From Bacillota bacterium (GTDB lineage Bacteria > Bacillota > Sulfobacillia > Symbiobacteriales > ZC4RG38), in assembly GCA_021890795.1 (NCBI GenBank), contig JAKKUO010000020.1, positions 1 through 35,464 of the forward strand: a stretch of DNA of 35,464 bases. The letters run 5' to 3'. Shown here one piece after another: positions 23,001 through 29,597 of the stretch. The notes below the pieces were generated by a model. The model was not told the DNA's origin. It was given only the letters and a program-made list of their open reading frames with translations, and did not search any database. Position 1 is the first letter of the stretch; each line of letters opens with the position of its first letter. Position numbers and translations under genes: made by a program.

Positions 23001-25187
23001 GGGCAGCGGGTCGGGGAGGACGGGCCGGTATACCTGAACAGCTCGGATGAGAAGAGCCGCACCGCCACCCTCCCCGTGGAAAAGATTGGCAAGGCCGGCA
23101 CCCGGAAGATCCAGGTGCGGCTGGACAACGGGGCCGAGGTGAGCCCCCTCTCCGGGGCGGTGCAGGTGGTCTACGACCTCTCCGGGCCGAAAGCCGCGAT
23201 CGCGGGGGTGCACATCGACTGGTCCGCCGGAGAGCTGGTGATCCGGGGTCAGTTTGAGACAGCCAAGGGGACTGCGGTCCGGCCGGAGCGCCTGACCATC
23301 GCCATGGGCGACGCCACCCGGCGCCTGGACCGGAACACCCCGTACCGGGTCACCGGGAGCGAGATCCGGCTCACCCTGCGCTTGGCGGACCGGCAGGCCC
23401 TCGAGGACTATCTCAACACCCTGCCGGAAGCTCTCCAGCCAGGCGGGGACGCCGTGGAGATCGCCCTGTCCGGGGAGAAGGGCTGGTTTGTGGACCACCG
23501 GCAACTGGAAGCTGGAGGGTTCACCGGGTTCCGGGTGACCCCGGCGGCGGTCCTGACGAAGGCCCGGTACAGCCCCGGCAATCAGACGCTGGTGCTCGAG
23601 GGCCTCGGCCTGGATACCATCGCCCGGGTGGATCCCCGGAAGATCACCCTGGTGGACGGGAGCGGCCGGCGGTACACCCTCACCACCCCTGCTACCACCG
23701 TCCAGACCGGCGGCGCCCTGCTGCGGATCGTCCTGTCCAAGGCCGACGCAACGGTGCTCCAGGACCCGGCCCGGCTGGCCCACGTGGGGATCAGGCTGGA
23801 GGCGGCCCCCGGGTGGGGGGAGGATGCCGCCGGGTTCCGGACCCCGGCCGCACCGGGGGTGGACGTGATCCGGTTCGAGGGCTTCGAGGCGGCGTACTAT
23901 GATGCCCGGACCGGCCAGGTCTTCCTCCGCCTCTCCCCGGGTTTCCTCGACCCGGAGGGTCGGGTGGATCCCCGCCGGCTGGCGATCCAGGACGCAGACG
24001 GCTCCCCCCGGTACACCCTCACCGGCCTCGCCGGTGAGCCGCTGTGGGTTGGGGACACCCTGATCCTCACCCTCACCCCGGCGGACCGGGACCGGATCAA
24101 CAACAGCGGCCAGTTCCCCGCGGCCCAGGCGGTGCTCCGGGCGGACTTCGGCTGGTATGTGGGTCCCAACGGCCGGGAAGCTCCCGGCACTGCTGGGGTG
24201 CCCCTGCAGCCCTGGCCTCAGGTGACCCAGGCCACCTTCCACCCGGCCACGGAGAGCCTGGTGATCCGGGGGGCCCGGCTCGGGGCCGGGACGCTGGACC
24301 TCAGCCGGCTGCATCTGGGCGGGCAGGCCCTAAAGGAGGCTACCGTGCTGGCCCAGACCGACGGCGAGATCGCCCTGCGGCTGCCGCCGGCGGTGGTCGA
24401 GGCCCTGCAGGGGGCGACCGGGCTGAAGCTGGAGGCCGAGGTGGGCTGGCTCACCCTGGACGGCCGGTATGAGCACCGGGGCTTCAGCCTCTCCAGCGTG
24501 AAGAAGAGCAGCCTCCCGGCACCGGAGCTTACCGCCGCTGAGGTGGACTGGCCCGGCGGACAGCTGATCCTCATCGGCACGGGGCTGCCCACCCGGGTGG
24601 CCGACTGGGACCTGAGCAAGATCCAGCTGGAGGCGGGCACAACTGAACTCTCCCTGGCGCAGGCGACCATTGCCTCCCTGAGCGCCACCCAAGTGCGGAT
24701 CGCCCTCACCCCCGAGCTGAAGGACGCCCTGAAGGACCCCGGCCGGCTTGGTACGCCGCCGGTCACCCTCCGGGCCCAGGACGGCTGGGTGCGGAGCCTG
24801 GACGCCGGCGTGGCCCCGGAGAAGTCCCTGCCTCTGCAGCCCCTGGCCCGGGTAGAGGGGGCGCACTACGACCCGGACACCGGCATTCTGATCCTTTACG
24901 GGACTGGCCTTGGCGGCGGGGTCCGGCTCTCCGGAGCGCACCTGGTGGTGACCGACGACCAGGGCGGTTACGTCCGGCTGGCGGGGCTCCCCGCGGCGAC
25001 CCCGGCCGCCGGCCCGCAGGGGGAGGAGGCCCTGCAAGTCACCCTGACCCCGGACCAGCGGTCGGCCCTCGACCGTCTGGCCCCGGAGGCCGAGTGGCAG
25101 CTCCTCCTCGAGGCCGGGTGGCTCTACACCGACCGGGGCGGCAAGGCGCCCCCGGTGGCGGATGGGGTACCCATCGAGCGACTCTAA
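20001..25187 (+). CDS. Large exported SLH-domain / Ig-like repeat surface protein
   Basis: A 1,728-aa surface protein. A signal peptide (about residues 1-30: basic SGRSLR, hydrophobic core, TQA-A cleavage) is followed by three SLH-type segments (about 35-85, 92-145 and 150-198; FPDTRDHWASGYI is the clearest), which bind secondary wall polymers. Then come Pro/Gly linkers and a series of Ig-like (Big/invasin-like) beta domains (about 245-1060). Six tandem modules of 102-118 residues (nt about 23200-25184) end the protein. TTG 20001 has GGGAGG about 8 nt upstream and begins right at the signal peptide; GTG 19995 is close behind. The longer frame from 19830 gives low-complexity sequence. It probably forms or decorates an S-layer or spore/cell envelope. 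No enzyme motif is seen. Its place between sigE and sigG is unusual. Confidence 0.88.
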   Translation: MSGRSLRLLVWMVVLSLVLTAAVPVTQAAVSVQPLTLEQAVTLLQQRGVVQPGAMPTLRLGDPVTRAEMVKVVVAAMGQSEAAAALAGSATFPDTRDHWASGYIAMAYITGLVRGRSDGRFHPDAPMTGPEALTLLLRMLGREGEAQGPWPAGVVEAATRLGIVPPDLSAAVWQNQPITRGDAFTVLAVALTRVPVTPDGRTLAEVVDARRQAGQEPAPGLPGTVPGGGTGAWGPGAVPAGEPAQVAVIPGRARAVAGGWVEVPIALRVLNAAGGPAAGGPFAIALQATGSEVARLDRTEVQVAAGEEGVVRLTAVPGGPAGLVTIQARLRNREEVRGYGAVTFEPRALAAVRLEALPDVIPAGGPGVPLRAVALDQDGQPFPAPESLTVFLESSDPGVVAVLGGPLTIPAGRWESSGTATVRPVAPVGAAEVRGRLSGGGAGVPVLAAPVRIGQPGPVAGLRITAWNAGAPADGVTPVILRVERVDAAGQPVAGDTTPVVVTSLRGDVEVEPLGEQGGVAFFAARTAVPGEVTFAALARDRIDLTPGDTTVAFRAGVTTRVVLRVEPAELTLGGDATAAVRAYLEDAQGRPVTNQGLPLEVRVALSGGTGELGGDRLVIPPGADRSENAVTLRAGDRTGTLRLTGTAPRGLAVTAATVAVKQAPVKPATPGTQAPGSSSGGSATGEAQLVALPQVATAQAGDEVRVRIEARDRQGKLITDGQYAFQVAIRVDGQPYSGDPDRLQVTVGGYSPVDGKATPAFRDAEGTVVARTVNGVADLYVRYLGTGLLEIEPLGRSRQSKAYDDTGLAGPADSATGLKGVAGRIRFNPGPPADLRITLDPNLGAPDVAALKAAVGRTATLKVAVVDRYGNPVTDSVSVTVARSGTSGVTELLNAQGKGVSSLSLSLRGTEGTAVIRVTSDQPGTDTYTVTGSSQGTSLNTFFTVHTVTGTPPVPDIESVRGNVTQTEGIVTALDTGVAVVLAPKPQATGPVKVLFYVDGQRVGEDGPVYLNSSDEKSRTATLPVEKIGKAGTRKIQVRLDNGAEVSPLSGAVQVVYDLSGPKAAIAGVHIDWSAGELVIRGQFETAKGTAVRPERLTIAMGDATRRLDRNTPYRVTGSEIRLTLRLADRQALEDYLNTLPEALQPGGDAVEIALSGEKGWFVDHRQLEAGGFTGFRVTPAAVLTKARYSPGNQTLVLEGLGLDTIARVDPRKITLVDGSGRRYTLTTPATTVQTGGALLRIVLSKADATVLQDPARLAHVGIRLEAAPGWGEDAAGFRTPAAPGVDVIRFEGFEAAYYDARTGQVFLRLSPGFLDPEGRVDPRRLAIQDADGSPRYTLTGLAGEPLWVGDTLILTLTPADRDRINNSGQFPAAQAVLRADFGWYVGPNGREAPGTAGVPLQPWPQVTQATFHPATESLVIRGARLGAGTLDLSRLHLGGQALKEATVLAQTDGEIALRLPPAVVEALQGATGLKLEAEVGWLTLDGRYEHRGFSLSSVKKSSLPAPELTAAEVDWPGGQLILIGTGLPTRVADWDLSKIQLEAGTTELSLAQATIASLSATQVRIALTPELKDALKDPGRLGTPPVTLRAQDGWVRSLDAGVAPEKSLPLQPLARVEGAHYDPDTGILILYGTGLGGGVRLSGAHLVVTDDQGGYVRLAGLPAATPAAGPQGEEALQVTLTPDQRSALDRLAPEAEWQLLLEAGWLYTDRGGKAPPVADGVPIERL
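23200..25184 (+). repeat. Six tandem C-terminal protein modules in the SLH protein
   Basis: The modules begin near nt 23200, 23555, 23882, 24224, 24530 and 24848. Each opens with a short strand pair ending in G (for example ARYSPGNQTLVLEGLGL, ATFHPATESLVIRGARLG, AHYDPDTGILILYGTGLGG), has a D-L/P-xx-I/L-x-L strand, then an LxIxLTPADRxxL-like helix, and closes with a strand ending in GW (APGWGEDAAG, ADFGWYVGP, AEVGWLTLDG, AQDGWVRSLD). Divergence between copies is high at the protein level. I do not recognise the family. Confidence 0.75.
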
Positions 25188-25190
25188 GCT

Positions 25191-25230
25191 GGCCTGAGGC
25201 CCGGCAGCACGCCGGGCCTCAGGCCTTTTT
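25191..25230 (+). terminator. Strong terminator after the SLH protein gene
   Basis: A perfect 15-bp stem, GGCCTGAGGCCCGGC (25191-25205) and GCCGGGCCTCAGGCC (25211-25225), has a 5-nt loop and TTTTT. It is the strongest terminator in the window and begins 3 nt after the stop codon. Confidence 0.95.
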
Positions 25231-25293
25231 CCGTCCAAAGGGCCGGGGCCCGGTCCCTCCCCTGGCGGTTCTTTCCAGTTCCTGACTTTCCGA

Positions 25294-25325
25294 TGAATAG
25301 CCCCCAGGGCTGACGGAGATAATCA
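25294..25325 (+). promoter_or_regulatory. Sigma-F/sigma-G-type promoter for sigG
   Basis: TGAATA (25294-25299) is followed by a 15-bp spacer and GGAGATAAT (25315-25323). The -10 matches the sigma-F pattern GGnrAnAnT in full, and the -35 is of the sigma-F/G kind. sigG is transcribed by sigma-F in Bacillus, so this is the expected control. A sigma-A-like TACAAT at 25332-25337 is nearby without a clear -35. The leader would be about 95 nt. Confidence 0.7.
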
Positions 25326-25426
25326 GGGTTGTACAATTCTGCACACCTGCGTTCCTGCCCTGGTCGAGCCCGTGCCGGGGCCGAGCCCGGCACCCCGGAA
25401 AGGGATGGGGGAGGATCGGGTCGCGC

Positions 25427-26197
25427 ATGATCAACAAGGTGGAGCTCTGCGGGGTCAACACCTCCAAGCTGCCGGTGCTGACCAACGCGCAGATGCGGGA
25501 ACTGTTCACCCAGATGCACGCAGGCAGCCCGACGGCCCGGGATCAGCTCATCACCGGCAACCTGCGGCTGGTTCTGAGCGTGATCCAGCGGTTCAACAAC
25601 CGGGGCGAGTACGTTGACGACCTGTTCCAGGTCGGATGCATCGGCCTGATGAAGGCCATCGACAACTTCGACCTGAGCCAGAACGTCCGGTTCAGCACCT
25701 ACGCGGTGCCGATGATCATCGGAGAGATCCGGCGGTACCTCCGGGACAACAACCCGATCCGGGTCAGCCGGTCCCTCCGGGACGTGGCCTACAAGGCCCT
25801 GCAGACCCGGGACAACCTGGTGGCCCGGTTCTCCAGGGAGCCCACGGTGCAGGAGATCGCCGACGAGCTGAAGTTGCCGGTGGAGGACGTGGTCTTCGCC
25901 CTGGACGCGATCCAGGAGCCGGTCTCTCTCTTCGAGCCCTTGTACCAGGATGGCGGCGACCCCATCTACGTGATGGACCAGGTCCGGGATGAGAAGGAGC
26001 AGGACAGCTCCTGGGTCGAGGAGATCGCCATCCGGGAGGCCCTCCGGCGGCTGAGCGACCGGGAGCGGACCATCCTGACCCTCCGGTTCTTCCAGGGGAA
26101 GACCCAGATGGAGGTGGCCGAGGAGATCGGCATCTCCCAGGCCCAGGTCTCCCGGCTGGAGAAGGCAGCCCTGGGCCACATGCGCAAGTACGTCTGA
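25427..26197 (+). CDS. sigG: RNA polymerase sporulation sigma-G factor
   Basis: Sigma-G directs late gene expression in the forespore. The 256-aa product has the typical N-terminus (INKVELCGVNTSKLPVLT), region 2 (GNLRLVLSVIQRF ... FQVGCIGLMKAIDNFD ... FSTYAVPMIIGEIRRYLRD), region 3 (SREPTVQEIADELKLP) and region 4 (KTQMEVAEEIGISQAQVSRLEKAAL). No pro-sequence is present. ATG at 25427 begins the family N-terminus; GGGGGAGGATCGGG lies upstream. spoIIR follows 14 nt after the stop. Confidence 0.97.
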   Translation: MINKVELCGVNTSKLPVLTNAQMRELFTQMHAGSPTARDQLITGNLRLVLSVIQRFNNRGEYVDDLFQVGCIGLMKAIDNFDLSQNVRFSTYAVPMIIGEIRRYLRDNNPIRVSRSLRDVAYKALQTRDNLVARFSREPTVQEIADELKLPVEDVVFALDAIQEPVSLFEPLYQDGGDPIYVMDQVRDEKEQDSSWVEEIAIREALRRLSDRERTILTLRFFQGKTQMEVAEEIGISQAQVSRLEKAALGHMRKYV

Positions 26198-26211
26198 GGG
26201 GTCGTGAACCC

Positions 26212-26958
26212 GTGTACCTCCGTAGCCCCTGGTACCTTCAGACCCTGGCCGGTGCCGTGGCGCTCCTGGCCGGCACCGGCCTTCTCGTCGCCGGCGGGGC
26301 GCTGGGCAGGCCAGGCCCCGTCCCGGCCCCCGCCCCTCCCCTGCCCGGTCTCGAATCCCGCCCCCTCCGGTTCCAGGTGCTGGCGAACAGCGATGCCCCT
26401 GGGGATCAGGCCCTGAAGCTCCGGGTCCGGGACGCGGTCCTGCCGATCCTCCAGGCTGCGGGCCAGGAGGCCGCCGACGGGCCCGGGCTGGCCCGGGAAC
26501 TGGCCCGGCGGCTGCCGGAGATCGAGGCGGCCGCGCGGCAGGCCCTGGGGGAGGCGGGATCCCGCCAGCCGGTCCGGGCGGAGTTGGCGACGGTCCCGTT
26601 CCCCACCCGGACCTACGGTCCCCTCACCCTCCCCGCGGGGGAGTATCCCACCCTGCGGCTGGTCCTGGGCCGGGGCGAGGGACGGAACTGGTGGTGCGTG
26701 CTCTTTCCGCCCCTCTGCTTTCCCGAGAGCGCGGTGCAAGTGGAGTGGCGGCCAGCACCCCGCTTCCGGGCGCTGGGGGCAGGCCCCGGCGCGAGGGAGA
26801 CCCAGGACTGGGAGGCCCATCCGGTCGCGGTGGTGGCGGCGCTCCGCCGGGCCCGTTCCCCCTTGATCCTGGATGAGCGGGAGGTGCGGGAACTGCCGGT
26901 GCAGGCCCGGTGGGCCCTGGTGGACTGGCTGCGGTCCCACGGCTGGCTGAAACGGTGA
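26212..26958 (+). CDS. spoIIR: Stage II sporulation protein R
   Basis: SpoIIR is the protein made in the forespore and exported to the intermembrane space, where it triggers SpoIIGA to process pro-sigma-E. The 248-aa product has an N-terminal signal/anchor helix (about 7-28), a Pro-rich linker, and the family core: LRFQVLANSDAPGDQALKLR followed by VRDAVLPIL, the YGPLTLPAGEYPTLRLVLG-like segment, and NWWCVLFPPLCF. GTG at 26212 is close behind the sigG stop. Co-transcription with sigG under the sigma-F-type promoter would give the forespore-specific expression that SpoIIR needs. Confidence 0.93.
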   Translation: MYLRSPWYLQTLAGAVALLAGTGLLVAGGALGRPGPVPAPAPPLPGLESRPLRFQVLANSDAPGDQALKLRVRDAVLPILQAAGQEAADGPGLARELARRLPEIEAAARQALGEAGSRQPVRAELATVPFPTRTYGPLTLPAGEYPTLRLVLGRGEGRNWWCVLFPPLCFPESAVQVEWRPAPRFRALGAGPGARETQDWEAHPVAVVAALRRARSPLILDEREVRELPVQARWALVDWLRSHGWLKR

Positions 26959-27014
26959 ACCCGCCTGGCTTGCCGGGAAGCGAGGGCGCGTCGGTCAGCT
27001 CCGATGAATAAGAT

Positions 27015-27037
27015 CTCCCCGGAACCAGCCGGGGAGG
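27015..27037 (+). promoter_or_regulatory. Hairpin covering the ylmC ribosome binding site
   Basis: CTCCCCGG (27015-27022) pairs perfectly with CCGGGGAG (27029-27036) over a 6-nt loop. The right arm includes most of the Shine-Dalgarno GGGGAGG (27031-27037) of the next gene, so the hairpin would block its translation when folded. Confidence 0.55.
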
Positions 27038-27044
27038 GGTGGCG

Positions 27045-27311
27045 ATGGCCAAGGCATCGGATCTTCGGAAGGAGATCATCAACGTCCGCACGGGGCGGCG
27101 GCTCGGGGAGCTGGTGGATGTGGAGATCGACGAATCCACCGGTCGGATCACGGCACTGGTGGTCCCCGGCCCGTCCCGGTTCTGGGGGCTCCTGGGGACC
27201 GGTCAGGACCTGGTGATCCCCTGGAGCCGGATCGTCCGCATCGGCCCGGACTGCATCCTGGTGGACGTGGAGGAGGGCCCTTCCCCCCGGGAGGCCGGCC
27301 CCGGCGCCTGA
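27045..27311 (+). CDS. ylmC: YlmC/YmxH family PRC-barrel protein
   Basis: A small protein of 88 aa with a PRC-barrel fold, found in spore-formers near sigG and divIVA. Recognisable features are SDLRKEIINVRTGRRLGEL, the DVEIDESTGRITALVV strand pair, FWGLLG and the DLVIPWSRIVRIGPDCILVD end. Its function is not established; a sporulation link is assumed from distribution. ATG 27045 is preferred over GTG 27039 because GGGGAGG ends 7 nt before it. Confidence 0.9.
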   Translation: MAKASDLRKEIINVRTGRRLGELVDVEIDESTGRITALVVPGPSRFWGLLGTGQDLVIPWSRIVRIGPDCILVDVEEGPSPREAGPGA

Positions 27312-27615
27312 CCGGCCCCCATCGGTTGCCTACTTATGCTTTCTGCCCGTTCCTGCGCCTTCTGCCCATTCCTTCTGGCCTGTATCTTCTTCTCTCTGTA
27401 CCGCCTGGCCCCGGCTACAATGGGGGTGTCGGCGGGGGCTTCTGTCCGACCGGAGGCCGTCCCGCCCAGCCGGGTTCCTTTTCCGGGGCGGCTAAACCAG
27501 GACCCAAGACCTAGAGACAACCCTTGTCGCTGTAGCCTTAAACTAGATTTAGAGATGACTGCCGCCCCCCACCATCCTCCAGCATCCGGTGGAGCGAGGC
27601 GAGGGAGGACGACGG
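27312..27615. other. Intergenic region before pgeF
   Basis: About 300 bp with no supported gene. The first part (27330-27410) is pyrimidine-rich. TACAAT at 27416-27421, followed by GGGGG, resembles the -10 elements upstream of the DUF881 gene and spoIIGA, but no -35 is evident. A small A+T-rich patch at 27535-27556 contains CTAGATTTAG. If 27416 is a -10, the leader before pgeF is about 190 nt. Confidence 0.45.
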
Positions 27616-28458
27616 GTGGACCCCTTGTGGCAGTGGATCACCGGAGAGGACGGCGTGCGTGCCCTCTCCTTTCCGTTTCTGGAGCGGCTCGGTGGTGTTC
27701 GGGCCCTCTTCACCTCCCGGCACCGGGGGGCGAGTCGGCTCGTACCCGTCGGCCTGAACCTGGTGGCCGTGGCCGGGGAGGACCCCGGGGCCGTGGCGGA
27801 GAACCGGCGCCGGGCCCTGGCCCTCATCGGATCCACCCCTGACCGGGCCGTGATCGCCGGGCTGGTCCACGGCCGTGAGGTGGCCCGGGTGGACGCACCG
27901 CCCCCGCCGGATCCCCACGGGGTCCGGGCAGTCCCCGGGGTGGACGGGCTGGTGACCGCCACCCCGGACCTCACCTTGATGGTCACCGCCGCGGACTGCG
28001 TCCCCATCTACCTGTACGATCCCCACGTGCCGGCGGTGGGCTTGCTCCACGCAGGATGGCGGGGCACCGCGGCCGGCATCGCCCGGGTTGGGGTCGAGCG
28101 GTTGGCTGCAGAGTACGGCAGCCGGCCGGAGCGGATCTGGGCGGTGATCGGCCCGGCGATCGGTCCGTGTTGCTACGAGGTGGACGAGCCGGTCCGGGCG
28201 GCGATGGCGGCAGCCCCCGGTTTCCGGCCGGGGTGGCTCCGGCCGGGCCGGCGGCCGGATCGGTGGCAGTTGGACCTGTGGCAGGCCAACCGGGACCAGC
28301 TGGTGGCGGCCGGCGTCCCGGTGGAGCAGATCGGGATCGCGGGCATCTGCACGGCTTGCCAGCGGGCGGACTTCTTCTCCCACCGGGGCGAGGGCGGGCG
28401 CACCGGCCGGCAGGCGGCGCTGATTCGGCTGGTAGGGGGCAGGCGCCATGCCGGCTGA
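27616..28458 (+). CDS. pgeF: Peptidoglycan editing factor PgeF / laccase-domain protein (DUF152)
   Basis: PgeF-family proteins (YlmD/YfiH, once called polyphenol oxidases) carry a Cys-His zinc/copper site; Escherichia coli YfiH helps keep non-alanine residues out of the peptidoglycan stem. Purine nucleoside activity has also been reported for the family. The 280-aa product shows the three site residues: His85 in GLVHGREV, Cys128 in TAADCVPIY and His145 in LLHAGWRGTAAGI. GPAIGPCCYEV and GICTACQ...FFSHRGEGGRTGRQAALI follow. GTG 27616 is chosen for GGGAGG 7 nt upstream; GTG 27589 is a longer option. The end overlaps the next start by 11 nt. Confidence 0.93.
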   Translation: MDPLWQWITGEDGVRALSFPFLERLGGVRALFTSRHRGASRLVPVGLNLVAVAGEDPGAVAENRRRALALIGSTPDRAVIAGLVHGREVARVDAPPPPDPHGVRAVPGVDGLVTATPDLTLMVTAADCVPIYLYDPHVPAVGLLHAGWRGTAAGIARVGVERLAAEYGSRPERIWAVIGPAIGPCCYEVDEPVRAAMAAAPGFRPGWLRPGRRPDRWQLDLWQANRDQLVAAGVPVEQIGIAGICTACQRADFFSHRGEGGRTGRQAALIRLVGGRRHAG

Positions 28459-29551
28459 AGGGCGGAACCCCCGGGGGCTCTCCCGGACCCCGGCCAGCGG
28501 CCGGGTGATTCCCCTCTTTCCCCCCGACCGGGGTCGCCGGCGGGCGCCGGCGGGCCAGCCGGACCGGAGCCGGCCCTGGGTCGGCAGCGAGGAATTGGCC
28601 AGCCTGCCTCTCCGGCGCCCCCGGCCCCGGCGCCCGGGGTGGCGCCTCTGGGCGCTCGGGCTCTCCGCTGTTCTCCTCCTGGGCATCGCCGGGGTCCTCG
28701 GCCTGGCAGCCCGGGACGTCCGGGGCGCGCTGGCCAGGCCCGAGCCCCATCCGGTGCGCCGGGGCACCCTCGAACTGGCGGTGGCCGGGGAGGCTCTGCT
28801 GCTTCGGAACGAGTGGGTACAGGTCGCGCCCCGGGGCGGAACCCTGGAGCGGCTGGTCCCCGAGGGGCAGGCGGTGCGGACGGGCACCCCGGTGGTCACC
28901 GTGGCCGGACAGCCCCTGCGGGCGGAGCGGCCCGGCACCCTCAGCTACCAGATCGATGGCCTGGAGACGGAACTCGACCCCGATGCCCTCGGCTGGGTGA
29001 CCGGGGCCCAGGCTACCGGCCCAGGCCCGGATTGGCTGGAGCGGATCCCCTTCCGCCGGGTGGAGCCTCCCAGCAGCCAGGTGGCGCCTGGCCAGCCGGT
29101 CTTCAAGGTGGTGGACAACGCCGGCCTCTGGCTGGCGGTAACGGGCCCGGCCCGGCTCCTGGCCGGGGTGAATCCCGGGGATCCCGCCCGGGTCCAGTTC
29201 CTGGCCCTGGGCACCGGGCTTCACCGGTTCCGGGTGGTCTACAAGTCCGCCCCCGAGGGAGACCAGGTGCTCCTGGCCCTGGCCGCGGATTCCCCCATCC
29301 CGGACACCCTGGCTTTCCTCCGCCGCACCCCGGTCCGGGTGGTCCTCGGCCGGTGGGAGGGGTGGGTGGTGCCCCGGGAGGCTTTGACCGTGGTCGGCGG
29401 CCGGCCGGGGGTGCTGGTCCGAACCCCGGCCGGGGAGCGGTTTGTCCCGGTTACGGTCCTCGGCCAGAACGAGACCGAAGCGGCGGTGGAAGGGGACCTG
29501 GCCCCGGACGCGGAAGTGCTGGTTCCCCCTGGCGACGCCGTTTGGAGTTGA
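28448..29551 (+). CDS. HlyD-like single-span membrane protein
   Basis: A 367-aa protein with a long basic and proline-rich cytoplasmic part (residues 1-62), one transmembrane helix (about 64-86) and an extracellular part with beta-rich, barrel-sandwich (lipoyl-like) strands. VAPRGGTLERLVPEGQAVRTGTPV is the typical hybrid motif, given here by its key residues GGTLERLVPEGQAV. It resembles HlyD-family adaptors, yet no ABC or MFS transporter and no outer-membrane partner is nearby, so export is not supported. Clostridia often have such a gene between pgeF and yggS. It overlaps pgeF by 11 nt and is probably coupled to it. Function unknown; a cell-envelope role is inferred from the neighbours. Confidence 0.78.
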   Translation: MPAEGRNPRGLSRTPASGRVIPLFPPDRGRRRAPAGQPDRSRPWVGSEELASLPLRRPRPRRPGWRLWALGLSAVLLLGIAGVLGLAARDVRGALARPEPHPVRRGTLELAVAGEALLLRNEWVQVAPRGGTLERLVPEGQAVRTGTPVVTVAGQPLRAERPGTLSYQIDGLETELDPDALGWVTGAQATGPGPDWLERIPFRRVEPPSSQVAPGQPVFKVVDNAGLWLAVTGPARLLAGVNPGDPARVQFLALGTGLHRFRVVYKSAPEGDQVLLALAADSPIPDTLAFLRRTPVRVVLGRWEGWVVPREALTVVGGRPGVLVRTPAGERFVPVTVLGQNETEAAVEGDLAPDAEVLVPPGDAVWS

Positions 29552-29597
29552 CGGTAAAAGTTTGCATTGATGTCGGTTCAATGGGAAGGGAAGCGGA

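Noticed and set aside
20004-24314. Open frame of 1,436 codons on the minus strand opposite the SLH protein gene
   Set aside because: Long antisense frames are expected in very G+C-rich genes. The translation is low-complexity Gly/Pro/His/Arg, and the + strand frame has a signal peptide, SLH domains and repeats.
27000-27010. TCCGATGAATA, identical to the 11 bp around the sigG -35, as a sigma-F/G promoter for ylmC
   Set aside because: No matching -10 lies 15-16 bp downstream; that place is occupied by the GC-rich hairpin.
27336-27842. Possible 168-codon gene upstream of and overlapping pgeF
   Set aside because: The second half is a shifted reading of pgeF, and the first half has no recognisable features or ribosome binding site.
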